From Chitinophagales bacterium (GTDB lineage: Bacteria; Bacteroidota; Bacteroidia; Chitinophagales; Chitinophagaceae): a DNA stretch of 64,000 nt. Of this stretch, positions 57,904 to 64,000 are shown in pieces. The first letter of the stretch is position 1; each line of letters opens with the position of its first letter. Made by a program: the position numbers and the translations under genes. Below the pieces are notes generated by a model that was not told the DNA's origin, made no database searches, and saw only the letters and a list, made by a program, of their open reading frames with translations. The stretch is from positions 2,418,001 to 2,482,000 of the forward strand of contig JAFLBI010000001.1 in NCBI GenBank assembly GCA_017303835.1, read 5' to 3'.

Positions 57904-58635
57904 CTAGAATTTTGTGCCGATGATATAGGGTAGCATGGCCAGCCAGGTTGGCCAGTCGTGTTTGATATCAGCGCCCCATACATCCAGATCGCACCAGATG
58001 CCTTTGGCGCCAAGGATATCTGCAATTCTGCGCGATGCATTTGGGTCTTCATAATCTCCACTGCCGCTATAAATATGGATATGGTGTGATGATTTGATCT
58101 TATCCAGATACCAGGGGTCCGACAAATGCGGAATATAATGCTCTGGGCTATTGTAATAGACTTGCTCATCCCAGAAACCCTTTGTGTATTCAGTAAGTGC
58201 ATATACACCGCTCATACTGATACAACCGTTGAGAATATCTGGTCTTTTCAGGAAGAGGTTCATGGCATGTAGTGCACCAAAGGAAGCGCCGCAGGTATAG
58301 ACCATGGTGTCATTGCTGCTGCTATTGCGGATAAAAGGCACTACTTCATTGAATACATATTCATTGAACTGGTTGTGGCGAATGGCTTTGTGCGCTGGTT
58401 CCATTTCATTATTCAGCCAGCTTTCCTTATTCATGCTGTTGATACTGTACACTTTCATCTTTCCGCTGTTGATGAAGGGTGCCAATGCATCAATCATTTG
58501 AAAGCGCTCATATTCCAGATAATCTGCAGCAGCAGTTGGAATCAACAAAAGGGCAAAGCCATAATGGCCATATGTGACAATCGGCATTTCCGTACCTAAT
58601 GCCGGACTATACCAGGAAGTGATGGATTTGTGCAT
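57904..58635 (-). CDS. Alpha/beta-hydrolase esterase (putative esterase/EstD type)
   Basis: 243 residues, cytoplasmic (no signal peptide). Nucleophile elbow CGASFGALHA (G-A-S-F-G), catalytic acid likely in GSGDYEDP, His in DIKHDWPTW. Start HKSITSWYSPALGTEMPIVTYGHYGFALLLIPT resembles PF00756 esterases of Bacteroidota. Substrate unknown. It lies 69 bp downstream of the parA-like gene on the same strand. Confidence 0.87.
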   Translation of the reverse strand: MHKSITSWYSPALGTEMPIVTYGHYGFALLLIPTAAADYLEYERFQMIDALAPFINSGKMKVYSINSMNKESWLNNEMEPAHKAIRHNQFNEYVFNEVVPFIRNSSSNDTMVYTCGASFGALHAMNLFLKRPDILNGCISMSGVYALTEYTKGFWDEQVYYNSPEHYIPHLSDPWYLDKIKSSHHIHIYSGSGDYEDPNASRRIADILGAKGIWCDLDVWGADIKHDWPTWLAMLPYIIGTKF

Positions 58636-58704
58636 GGTTGCTTGGTTTTTGTTTGTATGCAGGTTTCGCTGCAGCTATCTTCTAAATACTTGGTTCTGTC
58701 TTCT

Positions 58705-59448
58705 TTACTGAATACAATGCTTGCTAATTTCTTTCCAGAGATCGCGGTAGCAGGCAGCAGCATAACTACTGGCAGCAAAGGTTTCCAGTGGTGCCTGATG
58801 TGTTCCCATCTTTTCTACATCACTCAAATAAGGCACATAGTTCTTAAAGAATACTTTGTCTTTATAAAAACTTTGCATGGTTTCGTGGTGCAGATTTTTG
58901 CGATGATCCACCATGCTGAAAAAGCATTTCAGTTTACTGAGGTCTAAACCATTCTCTTTAAAATAATCAGCAACAGTTTCGTAAGAGCGAATAGATAAAG
59001 TGGTTGGAATATTCGGCATCAATACCCAATCGCAGCCATGAAAAATGTTTTCATGCAAGAGTGAGATGCCGGGTGGACAATCCAATATCACTACATCATA
59101 ATCTTTCTTGAGCGTTTGTAAGAGTTGTCCAATACGTTTTTTGGATTGCTTCAGTTCACTTAGCAGCACATCTGCATTTCTCGCGGATAAATCTGCAGGA
59201 ATAACAGAAAGATTTGGATAGGCAGTCGGTATGGCAGCTTCAGTCAATGAAAGCTCATTGCTCAACAGTTTCTTTGATTCATTCTTCATCTGCGCTTCGG
59301 CACCCAAATAAAATGAGGCAGATCCCTGCGGATCAAGGTCCCACACAAGGGTATTGTAACCAGCTTTAGCCGACAGGTAGGCCAGATTTATGGTGGAAGC
59401 AGTTTTGCCAACACCACCTTTGAGGTTGTAGAATGCGAGTGTAACCAT
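58705..59448 (-). CDS. ParA-family ATPase (orphan)
   Basis: 247 residues. Deviant Walker A YNLKGGVGKTASTINLAYL at residues 7-25, Walker A' WDLDPQGSASFYLG, Walker B VVILDCPPGISLL. No parB, plasmid replication or cell-pole gene is adjacent, so it is not the chromosomal parAB locus. It may position another cargo. Gap to the upstream DinB gene is 30 bp, suggesting cotranscription. Confidence 0.9.
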   Translation of the reverse strand: MVTLAFYNLKGGVGKTASTINLAYLSAKAGYNTLVWDLDPQGSASFYLGAEAQMKNESKKLLSNELSLTEAAIPTAYPNLSVIPADLSARNADVLLSELKQSKKRIGQLLQTLKKDYDVVILDCPPGISLLHENIFHGCDWVLMPNIPTTLSIRSYETVADYFKENGLDLSKLKCFFSMVDHRKNLHHETMQSFYKDKVFFKNYVPYLSDVEKMGTHQAPLETFAASSYAAACYRDLWKEISKHCIQ

Positions 59449-59478
59449 AGGACAATAAATATATCAAAAACCACCGGC

Positions 59479-59982
59479 TTAACTGGCACGTTTTTCGTCT
59501 GCACTAGGTCCATATGCACCCGGAACAGGAATATCCAGCAGGCGCAAGTATACGCTCAGTTGGGCTCTGTGGTGGTAGAGGTGGTTCAGGCAATTGTTTC
59601 TGATCACTGCCGCTTTGGGCAGGGTGAAAGTGATGTGCTCGCCCCGGCGTAAAGTCCACAAATCCATGAATGCCTCGTTGCTGGTTGCTAAGAATAGTTT
59701 GTTTGCTTCCTGAACCGCTGCACTAAATGCATTGATTAATGCTGTATTGTCCCGATAATTCCAACGCGTGAACTTGAATTGATCAAAATCAAGCTCAGTG
59801 CTGTTGAGGGTAATGGGTATCCATGCAGGCATTTCAGCAATATGGTTGGCTAATTGGCCGATCGACATACTTTTTTCGTGCGGTGCCCAGTCAAAACGAT
59901 CCAAAGGCACTCTTTCAAGAAATTTGATGGTAATACCTGCTTCATATTCCAGCTCTGTGGCAAACGATTGGGCAAGTTTCAT
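59479..59982 (-). CDS. DinB-family protein
   Basis: 167 residues, four-helix bundle. Metal-binding His residues are in QLANHIAEMP and LNHLYHHRAQLSVYLRLL, with the typical ending LDIPVPGAYGPSADE. Start ATG 59982 (MKLAQSFATELEYEAG) chosen; 30 more open codons upstream are unlike the family. DinB proteins include thiol-dependent transferases; substrate unknown. It is divergent from corA. Confidence 0.87.
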   Translation of the reverse strand: MKLAQSFATELEYEAGITIKFLERVPLDRFDWAPHEKSMSIGQLANHIAEMPAWIPITLNSTELDFDQFKFTRWNYRDNTALINAFSAAVQEANKLFLATSNEAFMDLWTLRRGEHITFTLPKAAVIRNNCLNHLYHHRAQLSVYLRLLDIPVPGAYGPSADEKRAS

Positions 59983-60075
59983 ATAAGGCTTTTCACTAAA
60001 ATACTGTAGGGTGCCGGTACAAACAATAACCAAAGTCATGCTTTTGAATCTGTTACAAAGATTTAACTTCATGCT

Positions 60076-61182
60076 ATGTCAAATCTTGCTGCAGGCAGAT
60101 ACCTGAAATACCTTAATCCGCTCAGTGCTTTTAACACAAAGCGAACCCGGGATATCTTTCATGTGAATCCAACCATTCCGCCTGTTCGGCAGGAAGCCAA
60201 AGAGGTTCAGGTGATGATCTATGATTACAATGGTGATCATTTTCATGAACAGCAAACAGATTCAGTAGCTACCTGTTTTCCTTTCAGAGACAATAACAAT
60301 ATTACCTGGATCAATATTGACGGCATCCGCAAAACAGATGTTGAGACGGTTTGCCAGCATTTCGGGATTCACTACCTGATTGTAGAGGATATCATCAGTG
60401 TTGGGCAAAGACCTAAGATGGATGAAATTGACAATGTACTCTTTTGTTTATTGAATATGCTCTATTTCAACGAGCAGCGCGGTGCAGTTGAAGTGGAGCA
60501 AATCAGTGTTGTGCTGGGAAAGGATTTTGTGATCTCTTTTCAAGAGGATGCGAGTAGGGATGTGTTTAACGGACTTCGCGAAAAGCTCCGAATTGCGAAT
60601 AGCAAACTCAGACAGAGCAAAGCAGATTATCTCTGTTATATGATGCTGGATATGATTGTGGATCATTACTTCCTGGTGATGGAGCAATTAAGTGAGCGCA
60701 TTGAGGTATTGGAAGAGAAAATCATTCGCCATAGTAATACCAGATCCTTGGCCGAGATCAACAACCTGCGTAAAGAATTGATTGTATTAAAGCGAAATGT
60801 AGGTCCAGTAAGAGATTTGGTGAATGGTTTTATCCGCAGCGAAAGTGAGTTGCTGGAAGATAGAACCACAAAATATTTTAAAGATATCTATGACCACATT
60901 GTACAGGCATCTGAATTGGTAGAGAGCTATCGCGATATGATGATGAACTTGCAGGATCTTTACCTGAGTAATGTTAACCTGCGAATGAATGAAGTGATGA
61001 AAGTAATGGCGATAGTAACCTGCTTACTTGCGCCTGCAACGGTGATTGGTGGTATTTTCGGTATGAACTTCGATCGTATTCCTTACCTGCATCATCAATA
61101 TGGCTTTTTTATTGCCGTAGGTTTGATGCTGATTGTGCCTGGCTGGATGCTTTGGGTTTTTAAAAGAAGAGGCTGGTTTTAA
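60076..61182 (+). CDS. corA: Magnesium/cobalt transporter CorA
   Basis: 368 residues. Large cytosolic N-terminal domain (ITWINIDGIRKTDVETVCQHFGIHYLIVEDI), long stalk helix (DHYFLVMEQLSERIEVLEEKI; NLRKELIVLKRNVGPVRDLVNGFIRS) and two C-terminal TM helices with the selectivity motif GMN in GIFGMNFDRIP. Pentameric Mg2+/Co2+ channel of the inner membrane. The next gene starts 10 bp after its stop, so the two are likely cotranscribed. Confidence 0.95.
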   Translation: MSNLAAGRYLKYLNPLSAFNTKRTRDIFHVNPTIPPVRQEAKEVQVMIYDYNGDHFHEQQTDSVATCFPFRDNNNITWINIDGIRKTDVETVCQHFGIHYLIVEDIISVGQRPKMDEIDNVLFCLLNMLYFNEQRGAVEVEQISVVLGKDFVISFQEDASRDVFNGLREKLRIANSKLRQSKADYLCYMMLDMIVDHYFLVMEQLSERIEVLEEKIIRHSNTRSLAEINNLRKELIVLKRNVGPVRDLVNGFIRSESELLEDRTTKYFKDIYDHIVQASELVESYRDMMMNLQDLYLSNVNLRMNEVMKVMAIVTCLLAPATVIGGIFGMNFDRIPYLHHQYGFFIAVGLMLIVPGWMLWVFKRRGWF

Positions 61183-61192
61183 AACTGCACAC

Positions 61193-61972
61193 ATGCGTAT
61201 ACTCATTAACTGGTTATTGTTGATACTGGTATTGACGGTGAATACCCTGGCCAATGTGCTGCCCATCAATGGTATGAATACCGGACAGATATCCGGTTTG
61301 TATCCAAACTATTTTGTGCCTGCTGGTTTTACGTTCAGTATTTGGTCGGTGATTTATTTACTCATCATTGGTTATACCACTCAGGTAACTTTGTATGAAA
61401 TACGTTACCAAACAGATGCTGCAACAAAGGCCTATATCAATACAGTAAATCCATATTTCCAACTCACCTGTATCTGGAATGCAGGATGGATTCTGGCTTG
61501 GCACTACCTGCAAATGACCATTTCTTTATTGATCATGTTGGCTTTTCTGGTTACACTCATTGTTTTATTCATCAAAGCCTATCCGCTTGCGCGGGATATG
61601 CAAGGCAGAAAACAATTTTGGTTGTGGACACCCTTTACAGTATACCTGGGTTGGATATCTGTGGCCACTATCGCCAATGTGACGGCCCTGCTTGTTAAAC
61701 TGCGTTGGGATGGTGCTGGTATTGCATCCTATCAGTGGAGTGCAATCATGATCATCATAGCCATCATATTGGCTTTCTTCTTTGTTTTCGGCAAGCGAAC
61801 AATTGCACCGGCATTGGTGATTGCCTGGGCCCTATGGGGTATTCACGCTTCGCAGGGTCCAAGACTCGCCCTCTTGGAAAAACTTACCACATTGGGCGTT
61901 GTATTGGTATTGCTTGCAATAGCATTTGTATGGATCAATAGCTATAGATTAGGTAGACAAAATTCCCGCTGA
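61193..61972 (+). CDS. TspO/MBR-like tryptophan-rich membrane protein
   Basis: 259 residues, about seven or eight hydrophobic segments. N-terminal NTLANVLPINGMNTGQISGLYPNYFVPAGFTFSIWSVIYLL matches the tryptophan-rich sensory protein pattern (P-A-x-x-x-F-x-x-W), but the protein is longer than classical five-TM TspO. WAGWILAW-like segments follow, here CIWNAGWILAWHYL. Ligand unknown; porphyrin or stress-linked roles are family knowledge. ATG 61193 chosen; the open frame upstream lies inside corA. Confidence 0.8.
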   Translation: MRILINWLLLILVLTVNTLANVLPINGMNTGQISGLYPNYFVPAGFTFSIWSVIYLLIIGYTTQVTLYEIRYQTDAATKAYINTVNPYFQLTCIWNAGWILAWHYLQMTISLLIMLAFLVTLIVLFIKAYPLARDMQGRKQFWLWTPFTVYLGWISVATIANVTALLVKLRWDGAGIASYQWSAIMIIIAIILAFFFVFGKRTIAPALVIAWALWGIHASQGPRLALLEKLTTLGVVLVLLAIAFVWINSYRLGRQNSR

Positions 61973-62003
61973 TTCCCGAAATTGCCTGCTCAAATCGATT
62001 TGT

Positions 62004-62375
62004 ATGAGAAAACTATTGCTGTTTGTTTTTGTATGCTTTCTGGGTCTGGCTGCTAAAGCACAGGAAACTATCAGTATCGATGATATCGCCAAATATGTTG
62101 GTAAGGAAGTAAAAGTGTGTGATAAAGTATATAGTGCCCGATTCCTGGACAATTCAGCACGTCAATTAACCCTGATCAACCTGGGTGGAAAATACCCTAA
62201 TCAGAAAATGACTGTAGTCATTGACGGAGATAGCCGAAAAAATTTTACTTGGAAGCCGGAAGAATTTTTACTCAATAAAGAGATCTGTGTCAAAGGGAAA
62301 GTGAAGGAGTACAAGGGTGGTTATCAGATAGATGTAACCAAGCCCGAAGATTTGGAAGTGAAATCGGGTCAGTAA
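62004..62375 (+). CDS. Exported OB-fold protein
   Basis: 123 residues with signal peptide MRKLLLFVFVCFLGLAAKAQ. The mature part reads as an OB-fold: ISIDDIAKYVGKEVKVCDKV, SARQLTLINLGGKYPNQKMTVVI, EEFLLNKEICVKGKVKEYKGGYQIDVTKPEDL. Similar small periplasmic OB proteins occur across Bacteroidota; ligand unknown. It lies 31 bp after the TspO-like gene. Confidence 0.75.
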   Translation: MRKLLLFVFVCFLGLAAKAQETISIDDIAKYVGKEVKVCDKVYSARFLDNSARQLTLINLGGKYPNQKMTVVIDGDSRKNFTWKPEEFLLNKEICVKGKVKEYKGGYQIDVTKPEDLEVKSGQ

Positions 62376-62458
62376 AATGCCGGGCAGGCATGGTTTGTAT
62401 AAATTGTTTTTTAGACCTGCACAATAAGTTGGTATAAAGTTTGTTTCTTTAATTAGTC

Positions 62459-62776
62459 ATGTTTAACGGGAGAAGATATCCATTGCTTTGCCTGATTGGT
62501 GCTTTCTTGGTACTGATGAGCATGACTATGCAAATGGGTATAGCAGTTTTTCCGCAGGAGCAAGCTTCTATTGCCTGCATGGCCACAATGCCCGATGATC
62601 AGGAGTTGCCAGATGGCCCCGAAAAAGATGGTGATGATCAATCAGATGTTTTTATGACAGCAATTCAGCATGCTGAATTTGTTACAGCAGAAACACAATT
62701 GCCGCAGCATCAGTATCCTTTCGATACAACATTACCGGAAGATCCGCTTTCCCTGCCTTTTCAGCCGCCTGTATGA
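62459..62776 (+). CDS. Small membrane-anchored hypothetical protein
   Basis: 105 residues. One N-terminal hydrophobic segment (YPLLCLIGAFLVLMSMTMQM), then an acidic linker (PDDQELPDGPEKDGDDQSD) and a Pro-rich end LSLPFQPPV. Not recognised. The next gene has the same layout (N-terminal segment, polar middle, PPP end), so the two may form a functional pair. Confidence 0.55.
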   Translation: MFNGRRYPLLCLIGAFLVLMSMTMQMGIAVFPQEQASIACMATMPDDQELPDGPEKDGDDQSDVFMTAIQHAEFVTAETQLPQHQYPFDTTLPEDPLSLPFQPPV

Positions 62777-62833
62777 GCTTTGCACTTTGTAGTGTAGCAA
62801 GGCAAAATTCTTTTTTTATTCATCAGGCATTTC

Positions 62834-63223
62834 ATGTTTCAATTAGCAGCATATAAACATTGGATATTACACAGACTCTGGGTGAGTCTGGCCTGTTTTC
62901 TGCTGCTCAATAGTGTAAGCTTTAATGATCCAGGTTCACCAGATCTGGGTGTGAGTAAAGAAGGTATTTACCGTGAAAATTTACTTACCCTGCTGGTAGG
63001 GCTGGTTTCAGATTCTATTACTGATAAGGAAAAGCAACATGGCCAAAGTAGTGCCAACCTGATTCCTGATTTTTCTAAAGACAGTGTTTGCGATGAGCAA
63101 TTGCATTGTCATGTGCAATGCAGTCAGTTAGCTGAACCATTGGCTGCATTTAATGATGCAGAACAGTTTGCAGCTGAAAAAGTATTCAAAAAAGTTCCTA
63201 CGCCTCCTCCCCAGTTATCGTGA
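62834..63223 (+). CDS. Small membrane-anchored hypothetical protein
   Basis: 129 residues. N-terminal hydrophobic helix (LHRLWVSLACFLLLNSVSF), polar middle with CDEQLHCHVQC (three Cys and two His, possibly metal-binding) and Pro-rich end KVPTPPPQLS. Not recognised. 57 bp after the previous gene and 36 bp before the next small ORF. Confidence 0.55.
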   Translation: MFQLAAYKHWILHRLWVSLACFLLLNSVSFNDPGSPDLGVSKEGIYRENLLTLLVGLVSDSITDKEKQHGQSSANLIPDFSKDSVCDEQLHCHVQCSQLAEPLAAFNDAEQFAAEKVFKKVPTPPPQLS

Positions 63224-63259
63224 ATGGTTGAACATTTTTATTCACGATAAACTCTTTAC

Positions 63260-63379
63260 ATGGAAACGGAAAATAATACCCGTGACAGACGCCTCATGTG
63301 GGCGCAGCTGGTTGCTGCAATTTGTCTGATAGCGGTTATCATAGCGTTATACCTGATCAAAGGGTATACGCATGGATGA
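63260..63379 (+). CDS. Single-TM micro-protein, 39 residues
   Basis: Reads METENNTRDRRLMWAQLV then AAICLIAVIIALYLIKGYTHG and stop. A charged head and one TM helix. It follows the two small membrane proteins and precedes a terminator, so it would be the last gene of that unit. Not recognised. Confidence 0.55.
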   Translation: METENNTRDRRLMWAQLVAAICLIAVIIALYLIKGYTHG

Positions 63380-63409
63380 TGCAAGCCAGTGTTTTGGTTT
63401 GTTTAGGTG

Positions 63410-63441
63410 CCCTGCTCTGCTTTTGCGGAGCGGGGTTTTTT
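63410..63441 (+). terminator. Intrinsic terminator
   Basis: CCCTGCTCTGC (63410-63420) pairs with GCGGAGCGGGG (63425-63435) with two G-T wobbles, loop TTTT, then T6. It ends the small-protein unit just before the EEP gene. Confidence 0.8.
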
Positions 63442-63469
63442 ATGCAACAGATGTTTATCTTAGATGTAC

Positions 63470-64000
63470 ATGCTGAATCAAAGAATTACTACACTGTTAG
63501 TTTTTATGCTTTTGAGCTGCTCAGTCTTGCAGGCGCAAAAGGTGCAAGCTCTTTCTTATAATATTCATATCGCACAGGATGCGCAGAACAAAGATCAGTT
63601 GAAGCCAATGGCTGAATGGATCAAATCATCAGGTGCGGGTTTAATTGGTTTGCAGGAAGTTGATAGTGTTTGTAACAGATCTGGTAAAGTGGATCAGCTG
63701 GAGCAACTGAAACAGATAACCGGAATGCATGGTATTTTCAGCAGGCATTTTGCATTTGATGGTGGTGCGTATGGCTTGGCGGTTTTATCCAGATATCCCA
63801 TCGACTCTGTACATCATGATAGAATTTCGCTGCAGAGTATGGGTAAACAGGAGACCAGGGCCTTGCTTACAGTATTTGTTACCATTAATAAGCGTGCAGT
63901 TGCATTCTCAACAGTACATCTGGATTATCGGGATGCAGCATCCAGAAAACAACAAGCGCAGGAATTGGTGCATACATTTCAGCAATACACAATGCCTGTA
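63470..64000 (+). CDS. Endonuclease/exonuclease/phosphatase family protein, exported (3' end cut)
   Basis: The first 177 residues are visible. Signal peptide MLNQRITTLLVFMLLSCSVLQAQ; then VQALSYNIHIAQ (catalytic Asn), LIGLQEVDSV (metal Glu), GLAVLSRYPI, ETRALLTVFV and FSTVHLDYRD. This is the EEP fold of phosphodiesterases and sphingomyelinase- or nuclease-like enzymes; substrate unknown. An ATG at 63464, two codons earlier, is an alternative start. The frame stays open to the window end. Confidence 0.87.
   Translation, partial: MLNQRITTLLVFMLLSCSVLQAQKVQALSYNIHIAQDAQNKDQLKPMAEWIKSSGAGLIGLQEVDSVCNRSGKVDQLEQLKQITGMHGIFSRHFAFDGGAYGLAVLSRYPIDSVHHDRISLQSMGKQETRALLTVFVTINKRAVAFSTVHLDYRDAASRKQQAQELVHTFQQYTMPV

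Noticed and set aside
63298-63561. Plus-strand 87-codon ORF before the EEP gene
   Set aside because: It overlaps the 39-residue ORF, the terminator and the EEP signal peptide in another frame; composition is not coding.

Overview
The window looks like a chromosomal segment of a Bacteroidota bacterium, most likely in the Chitinophagaceae (a relative of Sediminibacterium or similar genera). The evidence is Bacteroidota-type promoters (TTTG / TAnnTTTG boxes), weak or absent Shine-Dalgarno sequences, a Rho factor with a long disordered N-terminal insert, split transketolase, many signal peptides ending in AQ, and families typical of the group (DUF3050, SMUG2/DUF4918, MetallophosC, BNR/sortilin-like proteins). 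The species assignment is inference.

Layout. 1-3025: leftward cluster recX, LpxR-like lipid A deacylase, omega-amidase, nagA (cut by the window edge). 3026-6496: response regulator, dnaN, sterol-desaturase-like hydroxylase, kdsB. 7214-10547: divergent asnS and rho. 10688-14832: RND efflux adaptor and pump. 14953-19261: pdxH, transketolase C-half, SLC13 transporter and a KdnB-like Fe-alcohol dehydrogenase. 19829-20921: DUF3050 protein, a broken tRNA-Phe copy and an intact tRNA-Phe(GAA). 21051-24790: an accessory segment just after the tRNA, holding a mobile mystery protein A/B (HTH/Fic) pair behind three 33-bp-spaced operator-like repeats, and an AT-rich two-gene operon (MazG-like pyrophosphohydrolase; GIY-YIG + DUF2075 helicase + LexA-type self-cleavage domain). 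25102-33677: DUF418 membrane protein, a secreted flavoprotein, a phosphoesterase, a TPR protein and a SMUG2 glycosylase, separated by repeat-rich DNA and two 36-residue lipoprotein genes. 33664-42777: two-component system, M20 peptidase, outer-membrane and lipoproteins, PhoD-like phosphatase, MATE pump and zinc-ribbon protein. 42985-47603: short SSB, then a cluster of SET-domain and ATP-grasp proteins around an ABC ATPase, including an ATP-grasp-SET fusion. 47593-53448: H-NOX nitric-oxide/oxygen sensing operon with a 1311-residue hybrid kinase and a sigma-54 activator. 53787-64000: BNR-repeat protein, CarboxypepD-like protein, esterase, orphan ParA, DinB, CorA, a TspO-like membrane protein, small secreted proteins and a partial endonuclease/exonuclease/phosphatase protein.

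Non-coding DNA is unusually patterned. At least five families of degenerate dispersed repeats fill the long intergenic gaps (6.5-7.2, 19.3-19.8, 26.3-27.5, 29.7-30.05 kb). A short hairpin with a near-constant 14-nt loop (consensus GAAGCTTTAGCGCA) but different, self-complementary arms recurs in the repeats and directly abuts the 5' ends of both the intact and the broken tRNA-Phe.

The strongest candidates for something undescribed are the MazG + GIY-YIG/DUF2075/LexA-fold operon, the SET/ATP-grasp cluster, and the hairpin family with variable arms. All calls come from reading the sequence; no database search was possible.
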